From: Deltaproteobacteria bacterium
GTDB lineage: Bacteria > Desulfobacterota > GWC2-55-46
Length of the DNA stretch: 7,336 bases
Assembly (NCBI GenBank): GCA_016182705.1
Contig: JACPGA010000156.1
Location: forward strand, 1 to 7,336
Reading direction: 5' to 3'
Positions 7,089-7,336 of this stretch are shown here, in pieces (the first letter of the stretch is position 1; each line of letters begins with the position of its first letter). The notes beneath the pieces are model-generated. The model worked only from the letters and a program-made list of their open reading frames with translations, did not search any database and was not told where the DNA came from. The translations under genes were made by a program, and so were the position numbers.

Positions 7089-7117
7089 AGGATAGCATTT
7101 AGGGGGAAAGGTGTCAA
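7089..7117 (-). promoter_or_regulatory. Sigma70-type promoter of era
   Basis: The minus strand carries a perfect -35 box TTGACA (7117-7112), a 17-base spacer, and the -10 box TATCCT (7094-7089, four of six matches). It starts 7 bases after the stop of the upstream gene and would give a leader of roughly 60 bases before the era ATG. The leader contains the near-palindrome CGCTTTTAAAGCG (7061-7049). This is the best promoter match in the window and probably drives era, der and yihY. Confidence 0.7.
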
Positions 7118-7118
7118 A

Positions 7119-7135
7119 AAGAGTTAATTGCTCTT
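7119..7135 (-). terminator. Weak hairpin at the end of the upstream gene, possible terminator
   Basis: In the minus-strand transcript AAGAG and CTCTT can pair around a 7-base loop that includes the TAA stop of the upstream gene, followed by a few more U residues. The T run leads straight into the era -35 box, so one gene's end and the next promoter are packed together. A 5-bp stem is weak, so this is only a candidate. Confidence 0.25.
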
Positions 7136-7336
7136 CGCGGGCGTCTTCAGTACGGCGGCGCACACAAGCATGGTCGTGATGAAAAAGACTACAGGCATAT
7201 ACACCAGGGCGTTCCTGTTGACGCCTGTGACTTCGAGCACAGCCGTAGGCTCGAGCGTAACATACACGAACATGAAAAAAGAGATGACAGCGAGAGGGAC
7301 GGGATACAGGTACTTCACCCTTGAAGCCGCCAGGGT
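7124..7336 (-). CDS. Unrecognised small membrane protein, C-terminal part (5' end cut by window edge)
   Basis: I do not recognise this protein. The frame is open from the window edge to the TAA at 7124-7126, giving about 70 residues. Two hydrophobic helices are visible (roughly YPVPLAVISFFMFVYV and ALVYMPVVFFITTMLVCAAVL), joined by a short loop with LEPTAVLEVTGVNRN, followed by a Lys-containing tail KTPAKSN. A GTG at 7318 could start a 64-residue protein, but no convincing ribosome binding site precedes it. The frame stays open upstream (reading TLAASR before the GTG), so the visible piece may be the end of a longer membrane protein. It is on the same strand as era and ends 7 bases before the era promoter. 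That the frame is coding is likely from its hydrophobic pattern and the well-placed stop, but not proven. Confidence 0.5.
   Translation of the reverse strand, partial: TLAASRVKYLYPVPLAVISFFMFVYVTLEPTAVLEVTGVNRNALVYMPVVFFITTMLVCAAVLKTPAKSN

Noticed and set aside
1..7336. CRISPR array, insertion sequence, phage or defence island, or a new multi-gene system.
   Set aside because: There are no regularly spaced repeats, transposase motifs, terminal inverted repeats or att-like duplications; every gene except the edge fragment belongs to a well-known core family with uniform strand and codon style.

Overview
The window carries a run of conserved bacterial housekeeping genes, all on the minus strand, so transcription runs from high to low coordinates. 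In transcription order they are: the C-terminal part of an unrecognised small membrane protein (cut by the right edge), era, der, a YihY/BrkB-family membrane protein, ftsH, folP (broken), and the start of the diadenylate cyclase gene dacA/cdaA (cut by the left edge). No stretch longer than about 130 bases lacks a gene. I see no tRNA, rRNA, CRISPR array, insertion sequence or phage gene.

The organism looks like a moderately GC-rich Gram-negative bacterium. The order ftsH-folP-dacA, and the long N-terminal extension on FolP, fit former Deltaproteobacteria (Desulfobacterota) or a neighbouring phylum such as Nitrospirota. Codon use leans strongly to AGG for arginine and ATA for isoleucine (clear in dacA, where 12 of 14 Arg codons are AGG). 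This is a judgement from memory of gene order and protein style, not a search.

Right part (about 4.79-7.12 kb): a good sigma70-type promoter (TTGACA, 17-base spacer, TATCCT) sits just before era, followed by der and then yihY only 4 bases after der. Era and Der are ribosome-assembly GTPases, so this looks like a ribosome-biogenesis operon with a membrane protein attached. A weak hairpin may end it in the 129-base gap before ftsH.

Left part (1-3.90 kb): ftsH has its own AT-rich upstream region with a candidate promoter and a strong ribosome binding site. A very stable GC hairpin with a GCAA loop lies between ftsH and folP. folP begins at TTG, and its 3' end nearly touches dacA (3 bases between stop and start), so membrane proteolysis, folate synthesis and c-di-AMP synthesis appear to share a transcript.

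The two observations that matter most are lesions in conserved genes. folP lacks about 28 bases that should encode the DPGxGFGK substrate loop, which also shifts the frame. der lacks about seven codons between its switch I and DTGG motifs in the first GTPase domain. Either the genes are really damaged or the assembly has small deletions. I found no convincing new biological system here; the content is otherwise ordinary core genome.
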